Shown: piece by piece, positions 24,792 through 36,600 of the stretch | Numbering within the stretch: position 1 is the stretch's first letter | How the letters are laid out: the number at the start of each line of letters is the position of its first letter | Source of the DNA: Oxyruncus cristatus | Taxonomy: Eukaryota > Chordata > Aves > Passeriformes > Cotingidae | Direction: 5' to 3' | NCBI GenBank assembly: GCA_013399855.1 | Contig: VXAY01004335.1 | Coordinates: forward strand, 6,184 to 70,183 | DNA length: 64,000 bases | Made by a program: the position numbers and the translations under genes | Notes under the pieces: model-generated | Seen by the model: the letters and a program-made list of their open reading frames with translations, nothing else | Told to the model about the DNA's origin: nothing | The model's database searches: none

Positions 24792-25477
24792 CCTTCATAG
24801 GTTAGCTTTGTAGGAAGATCATGAATTTATCCCAAAAAGTGAATTTTGAAGGAGTTTTTTTGAGGAAGCCTCTAAAGGTAGCTAGTGCAGGGTATACGGC
24901 CAATATTTTACATTCATATGAAACTCTGTATTTTTTTACTTCTGTACATATTTATAAAGGAAAAAAACAAACTAACATGTCACTTAAGTGAAGAGATGAA
25001 ATTTCTACACCTCCTTTTCTTAACTTTATTGAATGGTCCTTCAGGATTGAAACCATGTACATGAGGGAAATGCCTTGGTTAAGATAATGGGAAGCTTCAG
25101 CCACTGAACTTCTAAGCATGAACTCCTGATGAAGCAAGCTGCAAGAAACAATGTGACTAAATCTTGTTGAAGAGAGCAAGACAGTAATGCAGATAGATAA
25201 ACAGTAAAACACGAGGGATTTTAGAGGAAGCTGTTCTGCTTCCTGACAGATTTGCAAGTCTGCTGAAACAACATTCTCACTTGAGAACACACCTTACTGT
25301 ATCTCACTCTAGAGTGACAGGTTTGGTATGCTAGGGGATAGAAATATAATACCTTCTAATGGATGATAGTGCTCAAATCTCCTGACCCCCCAGGATAAAA
25401 ATGAGAACAAATCTTAGATATTTTTGAACAATTCCAGTCCCTTCCTATAAGAAAAGAGATATTACAACAAGAAAAGT
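24792..25477. other. No firm feature; spacer between two CR1 fragments
   Basis: About 690 bp between the 3'-less CR1 and an older CR1. A 112-codon minus-strand frame (24952-25290) has no recognisable domain. The last 50 bp or so may already belong to the older CR1. Confidence 0.45.
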
Positions 25478-25991
25478 TGCACTAAGGGCAACAAGGATCA
25501 TCAAAGGTGTGACATGGTTTCTGTGAGAAAGGTGATTAAATACAGTAGTCTGGCCTGGAAGAGAAATTATATAAGGTGGATATGGCAGAATGTCAGGAGC
25601 GTCAGGGAGAAGGTAAATGGGGAAAAATTGTTTACTGTCTCTTCTAATGCAAGATATAGGGAGCATCAGATGAGACAAGTATGTCTCTAGTTCTAAACAA
25701 AAAAAAGAAGGAGATACTTCTTTGGGTGTAGCTAACCATGGAATTCTCTGCTACAGGCTATTAGACATACTCTGAGTGTAAGTAAATGAACATCACATGC
25801 ATGAAGGGAAAAAATCAGGGACAGCTACACAACAAGAGTAATACCTTTCTACATGTCAGATGTACAGATTTGATGTATATTTTAAGCCTTTGCTCTGTTT
25901 GCTAGAGATGTGCTATTGGCTATGTCAGGTACAGAAAATTGGGGTAACTGCTTCTTTGGTCTGATATGATATGACTTATGTTATTCCTGTA
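25478..25991 (+). mobile_element. Ancient CR1 LINE fragment, sense
   Basis: A strongly decayed match to older amniote CR1 3' ends. It includes GGCAACAAGGATCATCAAAGG at its start, CTGGCCTGGAAGAGAAATTA, a GGAGATACTTCTTTGGGT block, GGAATTCTCTGCTACAGG, and a terminal block TTGGTCTGATATGATATGAC followed by TTATGTTATTCCTG. This order corresponds to the old CR1 pattern (EERL-type end of ORF2, 'GGAACTCC' block, 'TTTGGTCTGACCCAGTATGG' terminus) seen in turtles and crocodilians. The reading frame is lost. Boundaries are approximate. Confidence 0.7.
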
Positions 25992-27342
25992 GATGTTTCT
26001 TCTTACAGAAAATCCTGTTACCTAACTGTAATTCCTACCAATGTCCACAATTTCCGCTAAGGTTTACATCTCATTTGGAAACTGATTTCTCTGATCACAG
26101 AGGAGAAAAGACATCTGTGACTTCAGAGACACAGTGACTAATAGCATGCATTTTTGTTACAATTACGTCCAAACTGAAGCATAATAACACAAAACTAAGA
26201 AAAATCTGTATTACATCTGATTATTCTTAATATCATAAGCATGAAAAAAATAATAAGAAGTTGAGCTTTATGAGAGGGTTTAAAATGGCACTAAAAAAAA
26301 TTTGGTTGATCATAACCGTGACAGTCCTAAATGCTCATTTTTACATGTAAATGTTCCTCCTTGTTTCCATCTTCTAAACAATGTTTTAATAAACCTGGTG
26401 CATTACTTTCTTCATCATCCCTTGATTTCTACATAATTTTTTGCATCCTGTGATACTTACAGATACAGTTGATAAGCAGTTAATCACCTGTCAGTAATAT
26501 ATTTGTTACAATTTTTGGACAATAGCATTTAGAGTGATCCTGTCCAGAAAATGAGGGGCTATTAAAAATTATATCCTTTATATCAAGTAGCTACAGTTTC
26601 TTTGTGGCATCTACTCTTCTCTTGACATACATGTAAAGCTTTCAACTTCTAGTGTATCCTGTCAGCTCTCACTCTTCTCTCTTTAAATCAAGTAATTTTA
26701 CCCAACACCCTTTGCCAATTAAGAGTAATTAATTTTATAGTATATTTGGCAACAGTTGTATATTGATTCATTAATGAGTCTGATATTTGGTTTGTTACAT
26801 TGTTTTAAACTTTATCGCAGCTAACAGAGCACATACTTCTAAAAGAATGTTCTCTGTGAATTGCTTTCACACATTTAATTCTCTGTCCTGGACAGTACTG
26901 TGATGCTTTAAAGATGGATAAATAACCCTACCAAGTAAAAATGTATTGATTTAAGTCAGTCAGGATCTTGTACACAGAGGGCAGTGCTGGATAGAATAAA
27001 ACAATTCCAATTATACTGAGCTAATGAATGAAAATTCCCCTTTTTACTTTTTCCTATTGGAATGAGACATATCTATTGCTGGTATTGCTGATTCATCCAT
27101 TATTTATGCAGGCATCAGAGTACCATGAACTAAAATCAAGAACCAAAAAACAGTGTAAAGCATGTTCTTAAAGAAGTGGAAGAATAAGTGCTTGGAATAT
27201 TTTATGCACATATAAAAGCCATACACATCTATTCTGATGCACAGTTTATTAACTTTAAAATGGAGTTTTGGCTGAACAAAACCTTATTTAGTGATTTAGT
27301 TAAAATTTTCCACTGCAAAACAATTAAATCAACACAAAGACC
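25992..27342. other. AT-rich DNA, no gene recognised
   Basis: No open frame of note and no recognisable repeat. Confidence 0.5.
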
Positions 27343-27480
27343 CTGAGATTAGCTCAGCTGGTTAGAGCATGGTGCCAATAATGCCAAGGTCATGGGTTTA
27401 ATCCCCATAGAGGCCATTCACTTAAAACTTGATGATTCTTCTAGGTCCCTTCCAACTCAGAATATTCTGTGACTATGTTG
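27343..27480 (+). mobile_element. SINE with tRNA-Ile-like head and CR1-type tail
   Basis: Positions 27343-27416 form a 74-nt tRNA-like head with an A box (TAGCTCAGCTGGTTA, 27350-27364) and a B box (GGGTTTAATCCCC, 27395-27407). Its anticodon arm is TGGTG-CCAATAA-TGCCA with anticodon AAT, matching isoleucine tRNA. A short linker leads to a CR1-like tail (GGTCCCTTCC...TTCTGTGA, 27444-27472) that would let CR1 machinery copy it. The tRNA half is degenerate, so this is not a working tRNA gene. The design is that of the tRNA-derived SINEs described in passerines. Target duplications were not identified. Confidence 0.85.
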
Positions 27481-28933
27481 ATAGCTGAAATTACTGTCAA
27501 ATTCTGAAGTACACAAATATTTAATTTCACGGTTTTTTAAAACCAACCTATCCATTCTTTCCAGGTATAGTATATACAATGTATAGTACACTGCAATAGC
27601 AATATCACAGTTAGCTTTTACAGTGGAAGCTACGGATCAATTAGCTTTACAAGGCATATAAAACCTGGAGAAGGTACAGTGACCTGATATGGCTGGACTT
27701 GTTCTGAAAACTCATCAAGAAATATCCCAGGTATACACTCATACTTCGTCCAAACCCTGCATTTTGGTAAGAAATTTCACTCTGTAATTAAAAGGAGTAG
27801 AGTAAACCTAAAATTAATATTTTTTTACCATTTGGACTTTCTTCTCCCCCTGTTTGATTCAGAGAAGAGGAAAAAATAAATCCGTATTAACTTAAAATTC
27901 TAAATTTCTCCTCTTGGTTTTTTGCTTTGTCACTAAAATGGTGGGGGCAAAAAGCCAAACAATTAGCAATGTGACTACTAGTCACTCAGCATAATACAAA
28001 TATTCTTCAAGATAATCCATCCTTGTGCTTCACGTTGCTTTCAGTCTAGAAGGAAACTATGCGTATTGGACATTCAGACTGATATTAGAAGAGTGTTCGG
28101 TTCAAATGCTGTAATCTGAAAATTTTCTATTGAAGACAGCCTAATTCACACACAAGGTTGATGTTCCTAATGGCAAAAACAGACATGAAATGTAAACTGA
28201 AACCCAAATTTCACCACAGGACCTTGAAGCAAGGACAAGAGTCTGTGAGACGATTTGCTGATGAGGCAGTGGAGGGTTCAAAGAGGGGAGCAACCATAGC
28301 CTGTCTAATTGCCAGCTAAGCTAATTTTTAATGGGCTAGAAAGAACAGCAGTACTAATGACAGGTGTTTCATAAACCTGAGCTGTGTTCATATTTGCTGG
28401 ATAAACACAGTATTTCATAACCATTTCTTGAAGCTTCTTTTATTATCCCCTGAATCTTCTCCCAGCTATTCTCTTTGCACAAAAGGGCTATCCCTTTCAT
28501 GGTTAAAGTCTGACAGTAATGCACTGAAACACATCAGCATGAAATATGGGGGGTTATTTTTATACATTCTTGATCATATTTTTAAAGTATAGATACTGAA
28601 ACCACTTTAGGGTACAACTGAAGGGCCCTTTTAAAATGTCCCTGCTGTCTGTATAGGGCTGATGAGACTGATAATGAAACTGGCCTTGCTGATATAATAG
28701 TGTCTTCGCTAGGCTGTAAACAATGGCTTTAATCAAGATCCTAAATGCTTTACAGACAAAATGTTCTTTCAGGGTTTCCTGATTTTATGGAGTCAGAGCA
28801 AGTGTTTTGCTTTTGCTCCCACTGTGTAATTCTCCCCACCCTCAATGTCTTCTTATCCTTATAAATCTTGACAACTAAAAGCAATTGCTTAAACTACTTT
28901 CAATGCACTGACAACCGTTAATATTATAGATTA
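27481..28933. other. AT-rich DNA, no gene recognised
   Basis: No recognisable gene or repeat. A G-rich short block (GGTGGGGGC) near 27941 stands out only weakly. Confidence 0.5.
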
Positions 28934-29678
28934 TGTTGTAAGTAATGCCTTTGCTTTGTCTTGCTGGAAAGGAAAGACAAGATGGGGTAAGAAATTCCTC
29001 TTGAGAACAGGTTTTATTCTGTTTCTGAAGTATGCACATGAGAAAGGCAGAGGTGCACCCCTTTATACTCAAACCTCTCTCACCTTCTAATAGGACAGGC
29101 ATCAACATATATACACTGGGTAACTCATGATTAGTAAGTAGTGCACCCATATCTCCACAATGAAAGTGATGATTAGGATACCTGGATACAATAGTAAACC
29201 AGAAGAGAAACCAGCATTTCCATGCACAGTGAAAACACCTTTCCACCCCTCTCAGTTGGTGTGAGTTTTAACTCAGCTTCATTCCCAGGTTCAACTTTAC
29301 CCCTCCATTGCAGATACCTCTTCTCACAGCTTCGTTGTTGCCACAGGTTACATCTCTTCAGTATGGTATGGAGGGTTGTGGCCAAGGCATAGTGGTTTAT
29401 CTCTGCTGGCCTCTCATTATCACCCTTTTCTTATGCTTCAGGTGGGTCATCCATGGGTCACTGTCCCTCTGGGGGAGTGGAGCATTAACACTTCTACGGT
29501 GCCACCACCATCTTGGCTTAGGGTCTGCAGTGCCTCCATGTGGAACTGGCTGTGTCCAGCACGGGGCAGCCTGGAACGCTACTCATGGAGACTGCATCTG
29601 CAGCCCACTGCTGCCAGCACCTGGGCAGTGGCAGCAACATAATCTGCACGTAAATTTGCAACTGTGCATCGCATTACA
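28934..29678 (-). mobile_element. Probable solo LTR of an endogenous retrovirus, antisense
   Basis: Read on the minus strand, the segment has a GC-richer upstream part (about 29650-29360), a TATA box (GTATAAAGG, about 29067-29059) and, about 45 bp later, an AATAAA (29018-29013), the order expected for U3, R and U5. The GC-richer part resembles the U3 of avian ERVK-type LTRs in general character. The proposed ends, TGTAATG (from 29678) and ACAACA (to 28934), are guesses, and no clean target duplication was found. It could also be unrelated GC-rich DNA with chance signals. Confidence 0.45.
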
Positions 29679-29871
29679 GGTGCTGGAGGTCTTTGACAAC
29701 AGGCCCAGGGGAGTGAATATTCTTCCAGTCAGAGTGAGAGTGAGTTTGCTGCTGGAGAACAAGAGTTTTAGGTATCCCACAGTCAATTACCTGAATCATT
29801 TAAGGAAGGATTTTGGTATTTCAAAGTATGGCTTCAATACTTACCAGGGAAATAAAGCAGAGAAGTCAACT

Positions 29872-29997
29872 GGTTTTTTTGTTTGGTTGTTTTGTTTTGG
29901 TTTGTTTTTTTTTGGGGGAGGGGAGTTGGTTTGGTTTGGTGGTTTTTTTTTGTTTGTTTTGATTTGGTTTGGGGTTTTTTTTGTTTTGTTTTTAATT
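29872..29997 (+). repeat. T/G-rich low-complexity tract
   Basis: TTTGG, GGTTT and TTTTG units dominate, with GGGGGAGGGG at about 29914. It has the same character as the tract at 15.6 kb. The 235-codon frame at 29308-30015 runs from the LTR-like segment into this tract and is not a gene. Confidence 0.92.
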
Positions 29998-30668
29998 AGA
30001 TTTATTTTATTATGAATAAGATTAATTATTTTGGGGGTTTGTGTGTGGTATTTTTTTTTCTGCTTTGTAATATGCGATAGAAGACAAAGGAAGCAATGAA
30101 ATGAAAAGTCATTTAAGCCAAATACTAAACACTTAATTTACAAAATATAGAAATTGAGCATGTTCTTTTCTTCTGAAAGGCACTTCTTTGTATTTGAAGT
30201 GTTTTGGTAGATTATGATTCCACAGAGCCTTCTTAAGGGGCTCCTCTTACATATTCCCCCTTGAAATACAATCTATTTCCAGTGACACAGAGAAATCAGA
30301 TCTAGAGCTTCAGGAGCTCATTTTTGTGCTCATAAGGGGAGGTTCTGAAAAGGAAAATTACTACCTGTGCAGCATGCCTACAGCCTGGATTTGTGTAAAA
30401 TTTTTCTAAGGATCCTTCCTCTCCACACTCAGACAAGTCAGAAAGGATGACAGGAATTAGGATGGTCATGCCAGTATATCTATGACTTGCTAAACCTATA
30501 AAAGAAACCCAACTTACTGTGGTCCTCAGGCAGTTCTGCTTATTGCAGTAATATATTACAGAAGAAGCATCGATAGCCCTTGACATCTTGTTCACTGATA
30601 CTTTCCATGACAAATATATTTTTCCTGTAGTGTGTCTAGGGTTAGCAAGAGCCCTTAAATATTTTAAC
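29998..30668. other. No gene recognised
   Basis: AT-rich spacer with a minus-strand 103-codon frame (30302-30613) that resembles nothing known. Confidence 0.5.
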
Positions 30669-30760
30669 GAATCATAGAATCAGTAGGGTTGGAAAAGACT
30701 TTTAAGATAATTGAGTTCAACCATAAAGCTAAGATACCCTCCTCTGGTTGGCATTGAGGT
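30669..30760 (-). mobile_element. Short CR1-type 3' tail, antisense
   Basis: The plus strand reads ATCATAGAATCAGTAGGG followed by a TTGGAAAAGACTTTTAAGAT block and a GTTCAACC block, the reverse of a CR1 3' terminus. Only about 90 bp are recognisable. It may belong to CR1 itself or to a SINE sharing its tail. Confidence 0.75.
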
Positions 30761-32154
30761 TTGTCTGAGCTTTCCCTTCGGGTGAACAGGAACAGCTGCT
30801 TAGGGAAACGTTATGAAAGGCAGGTATAGGTCAAGCAGTTGTTTTGTGATTCTGAGGGTTGGTGTACAAGTTTGGTCAGTTGATTTATGAACTCTTGAAT
30901 GTTGTTGTACTTCATTTAGAAAAAGGTTTTGGCAGAACACGAGTATCACCCAATGACCCATCCACCCGCATGAGCAGTACCTCACCTCCTAAAAACACGT
31001 ATTAAGCATCATTTCTAAGGTGGATAAAAAATGGTATTTCTTCCCTCACCAAAATAACCACCAACTTGAAGAAAGATGTGTGAAGCCCAGCAAAATAGTT
31101 ATACCCATATGCCTATCTCCATGTATAGCCCCATCTAACAACAGTAAGCATGAATCTTTCTGTGCCCTTTCCACCATCAGTTACTGAAGGAAACAGTGTC
31201 TGATAGCACTGTATATAAAATTCAGATGTCTGAAAAGATGGAGGGAGACCTCAGTCACATGCAAGTCATTCCTCACAGAGTCTGTCAGTTGTAGTCTGCC
31301 TGCCTGTACTCCTCCTGATTATAAAACGAGGAAACTCTAGTGTGGTCTCCTGTTTATCTGAGCTGCATGTTCTAGGGAGGGTGTTCTGTGAGCTGTGAAT
31401 TCCTTCAAAGTAGCTGCTCATATAGTTGCCTGTGCAGTCTGCATGCAGGAGCACAGAGTGGTTGTAAAAGTTTTCTAACACCGGTAGGGTTAGAACCTTT
31501 TCCATCCACAGGTAGGGTGGGATAATTTCTAAGTGCTCTTGCCAGTGTTTGCAACTGTGGATTCTTCAATGCTGTCTCTTTTTAATTAAGGGAAGTCAAA
31601 CAGAATAAGTTGAAACTTAACAGCTGCTTATCGTCCATAATATTTTGGATATCTATTTTTTAGAAAACACTGAACTAAAAAAAATCTGCAAAATCTGAAT
31701 TCTAACCCACCGTATATTTCTTTGTATGATGGGAAGAATGAATGTCATACTGGGATAAGAATTCCAAAACAAAACTTTTATGCATGTGAAATGCAAATTT
31801 GGGGTGATTTTACTGGCAGATGTATTTCTATTCAAAATGAAAGATGTAGGCATATTTAAGGTTCAATAATATGGAATCATATTTTTAGCAAAAGTGAAGA
31901 GGTTAGTTTACTGATTTCCATACAGAATATATGCAGGCTATTTTCAAACTGAGATTAGACACAGTTTACCTTTTGCTGACAGTCACTGTTTCCCCATGAG
32001 CTAAAACAGACAGGAATGCCATTCCTATGCTAATTGGACAAGAAGAGTCATTGTCACAGCAGTATATCATGGAATATTAGTTTTTTATACTTTACTATAT
32101 GCTTTTCCCCAGTCACTAAAAGGTGCATTCAATTATGCCCATAAATACATCCAT

Positions 32155-32191
32155 TAGTCCTAATACCATATACATCTGGGTATTAGGACTA
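32155..32191. repeat. Perfect 13-bp hairpin with 11-nt loop
   Basis: TAGTCCTAATACC (32155-32167) is the exact reverse complement of GGTATTAGGACTA (32179-32191), separated by ATATACATCTG. Function is unknown; the stem is too short for a typical microRNA precursor. Confidence 0.9.
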
Positions 32192-33544
32192 GGGAAAAGA
32201 TACAACAAATTGGAAAAAAAAAAAGGTAATGTAATTCCGTCAATGTCTCAAAAAGGTTGATGAAGCATTTCTGTAGTTTGCTAATGCTTTATGTATTTAC
32301 CAATAGGAATCAGTAAGGCGCCCAGAAAATTACTCTTACTTGACAGCTTTTTTTTTTTTCTGTCCTTATATTTTTTGTTTAATAGCAAACGTAAACTCAC
32401 AGGTTGATAGTCCAAAATAATCAGATTGGACCAATTATTAGGATAGTGATGAAGACACTAAAATAATCATACAAAATAAAAGAGAGTCTAATGATATGCT
32501 GGCACCTTATAACAACCAGCATTTGTAGCAAACAAACTAAATCTGAAAGAAATGAGAAGATGCATTACTGTGTCCCAAAGATATTTTGCTGATTTGATCT
32601 ATAGTGTATCTGACCACATGCATAATAAATGCCTTCACAAGAACAAACTAGGACAGCGCCATTGGAGCTATGCCCTTGTATCTCTGCTGAAGATACAGAT
32701 ACAGACATTAACTTTATAATGCTCCTACTTTTTCTCCCCACAGAAATGTTCCAGCTCTGTTTTCTGAAATTTGATATAAAAGGTAACAAACAGGAGACTG
32801 CATGAGAGAAAAAAGAGCAATCCCATCCTATTAGATGGCTCTTTGATCTCTCTTCTTTTTTTTTTTTTCTACTATAGAAGCTTTAGAATACACAAACATT
32901 AAAAAATAATATAACTGGTAACTCAGCTCAGAACGAAGGATAGGACTCTATAAACTAAAGAAAGATAAACCATTTATGTATGTGAAACACCCAAAAGGAC
33001 TGCTTCAGTGTCACAAATTTATTCTTATGGTTAGAAAACGTACACTGATTAAATACTGATGTAACAGATGAATGGATATCTGTGGGTCTCCAACTATTGC
33101 AAGCTAATTTTCTGTTTTCTTAAATGAAGCCTTTTCAGACTTCTGGCTTTGTGTACCTGATATAATTAAGTTGTGTGTGGCCAGCATGGCTCTGACAGGA
33201 GATGCTATAATGCCTATTAACCGAAAAAGTTTATTAAAACAAAGTCGCTTTTTCCTTCCAGCTTCTTGTCTCACTGATGTAGGTTTGGCTTCAAAGGATG
33301 CTGGTTGGCTCACAAAGGCACCAATCTTGTTGAGTGCTGTAAATGCAGGGCATAACTCGATGCCATTCATTTTCCTACTGATGCATGGTTGTGCAGTGTC
33401 CCTTCCAGCAACTTTAAAAGATATTAAGATAAGAGGTAGATGATATTTTGCTGAGTAAGTTTTGAATTCAGATAGGATGGAAAAGTCTGCTTTTTCAGGT
33501 AAGTTTCTGGTGCTCCACTATTATTTTAGAATAGGAGTACTATT

Positions 33545-33684
33545 GCCATGCTTGGTGGTGGGGTTGTTTTTGTTTGAGTTTATTTGATTTTGTTTATTTT
33601 TCTTCCTTTTTCTTTTTATTCCTTGCGCTGGTTAAAAACAAAAAAAAAAAAAAAAAAAAAAAAAAAGAAAGAAAAAAAAGAAAT
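33545..33684. repeat. T-rich stretch followed by A-rich stretch
   Basis: T-rich sequence with TTTG and TTTC units (33565-33620) is followed within about 20 bp by A(27) at 33640-33666 and further A/G sequence to about 33684. The two halves are roughly complementary and could pair. It is probably low-complexity drift. Confidence 0.85.
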
Positions 33685-36600
33685 AACATAATGAAATTTT
33701 CCAAAAATTGAATCTCAGTGTTTGTTTTGGAATGTGTAGTTTAAAATTTTGAATTTTACACACACACACAAAAAAAAGGAAGTGATTGTGCTTCACTGTT
33801 ACTCTTCCCATTTCAATCTACCTCATAGAAGATCTGATACTGGACAGAGGCAGTCTGAGAAATAGGTTAGACCTCATTCATCACTTAATTTCTAAAAGTT
33901 GCAGTTAGACCACTAAAAATCTCAGATGTATTTAATGAACAAAAATATACCTCCTTTATAGCCTTTTAAGATTAAGTTCTCATCTTGTCTTGCTAGACTT
34001 GCTCATTTTGATCCTACAGTTTTCAAAAGGAAAGCCTCTCATCTTACCACATGGACACACCCTTGTAGATGTATATTTAAATGGAAACAAATTAACAAAT
34101 CACAGGGTTATAAAATTAATTACATGGAAACTTAGATAAAAAAACTTAGGAGGGAATTTAGGATGCTTGGTGATTCTTCTTTGTTAGCTTTCTGATAACT
34201 TAGAGGGCAAAAAAAAGCAGAAGAAAATGTTTCGTTTTCCAGGAGCAGTTTTAAAATGGAAAATTCCCAATCGAAGGTATGAGTAGTTGTTACAGTCACA
34301 GTCAACGCTGGATAATTCTGCTGCAAAGGACAGATGATAGTCTGGGATGGGATTCTCTGGGTATTTCAAGGTTTCATTTGCCTGAGAAGTCATCACCTCT
34401 GGAGTCAGCAGCTGGAAGAAGAGGTTGGGAACAACCGAGAAAGGATCTGCGTCTGAGTCGGTAACCAAGACACGTCCCTTCCAGACCACATTTCAAACAG
34501 GAATCTTCTCAATAATTTGTTTTTTTCTCTAACCACTGGCCTGTGGCACCAGTAGCTCTGCTGACCTGAGATCACACAGCATTTTATTTTGTTTTCACCC
34601 AGTTGCAAATGACCCCATAAGCATGTGGTGAACCACAGCCATGATATTTCTTGGAAAAAACATTCTCTTGCTTCACAGCTTCCTGTCCCTTGAGAATTCA
34701 AAGCTGTTCAAGGAAGTAAGCACATAACATAAGAGTTCATTTATCTATAGGAAAAAAAGAAAATATTTGCCATTTCTATTAGAATAAATGTGTTTTACAG
34801 AATTGGTGTGATGTGTCTTTTTATTCATCTTTTTGATTGCCTTCTTCCTGTATTTTCTTTCAACTACAAACTCTTCTATTCTCTTTTGCTCTAAAGACTG
34901 TAATAATTTCTAGGACAAGTGGCCATATTAAATTCATATGCCTTTCCAAATAGTTCCATATCCTGCAATCACATACATTATGGGTCACTCAAGGTGATTC
35001 AGCAAATAGAATTTGCCATGAAGCTGTTTACATATGTATGTATACAAATGACAAACACAGAATGCAATGTCAAAAAGCAAGGAAATGCAATCAAGGATTT
35101 ATATAGTGGCATTATCAGTCAAGTGGAAAAAAAGCCTCTGTAAAACAATGAAGTCACCCTGGATCTGTCAGCTAAAAACAAATGCCAGTGTAAGTGATTA
35201 CTACTAATATTGCATGTAGAAAAGTGCTATCTATACAAGCAACAATTTATTTTAGAGTAGCTATTTTTTTGATATTGAAGAGAGCAATACTTCCCTCTTG
35301 CTTTGCCTTTCTCCTTGAACGTGCTTTCTTTTTATAGGGAAGTGCAATGTGAATTGGAATAGATACAAGCGCTGGGCTTGAATTCAATTATTTCCTGATT
35401 TTGCTTTTAGGGCATGACCTGTAATCCCATAATGTTGTGCATGCCTCTAAGTTTAAGTTTTTAACCACAGGAACTGTTTGAGCTACTCCAGGTCCCCAGT
35501 GCTCTTTGGTTACATGGACTTTATGTTACTGAGTACCCCACTGTGGCACCACCTGCATCCCAGTATTTTGTTGCCATGAAAAAAGAAGATAAAAATCCAA
35601 ATGCTTGTGGTTCAAAAAAACCCAAATATTGCTTAAAATTCTAGGGGTAAATTATATGATGAATATAAATGTTCAAGGGACATAGATGAAAGAAAGGTAA
35701 AGCTTTCTGCAACTAAGTCATTAGTGGTCCTTTTTCCCCGGCGTCCCTTTTGGGGTGCACATACAGGCATCTGCACACAGTCAACCCGTTGTATTGGGAG
35801 TTCAGCAATGTTCACTCTAAAAGCATAAAAAATGAACAGCGCAGCTCTTTCTTCAAGGACAGAGGTGTAAAAGGAGGGATAGGGTTGGGACCAAGATGCA
35901 CAGGTCATCAAAGAGACACCACCATCTGTCCAGGACTATTTCTATGAATGTGTTTCCATTGCACAAAGCAGTGTAGCAGTGCAACAACAAAGCTGAAGGT
36001 CAGTTGCCTACTTCTAATCTAACTGCAACAATTTGGAGCTTAAAATGGTTTAATTTATCTTGTTTTTAATAACTATAGAAAATTTTCCAGCTTAGAAGCA
36101 GAAAGCAGCTTGAAGAACAGTCTCATTCTTCTCAGTTAATTGTCTAGGGAATATTCCAGGGTCAGCTCCTATGGTCACAATTATTTGGCATATACTAGCC
36201 TGACTAAAAAGAAAAGAACACTATCTGTGATAGCTGAACTTGGAATGTACAATCTTCCACAACAAATGTCAAGTAAAAAAACTCCACAACAAAACGAAAA
36301 ACCCTAGCCCACAAAACAAAAACCAAGAAAGTTCCAGTGTTACACTGATCACTCAAGAAGACACGATACACTATAAATATCTTCTTTTTAATTTAGAAAG
36401 GAACTATCTTTCTGATTTTGCAATAAGAAAAGACTGATTTTTTTTCCCTAGAAATTTTAATTTTTTTTTTTTTTTTTCTGAAGAGTGTGATGTTTATTTG
36501 AGGGCTGTTTCTAGTGCACTGTAGATCTTGTGTGTGTTAAACAGTAAAAAGGTGTTTTGAAGGGTTGGATCCTTTCTAAACATTGACTAGCTTTATCTAA

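Noticed and set aside
27343..27416. A functional tRNA-Ile gene
   Set aside because: The acceptor stem and T arm have many mismatches, and the sequence continues into a CR1-type tail; it is the head of a SINE.
29308..30015. 235-codon plus-strand open frame, the longest in the window
   Set aside because: It runs from an LTR-like antisense segment into a T/G low-complexity tract; the C-terminal half is a phenylalanine/glycine/valine artefact of that tract.
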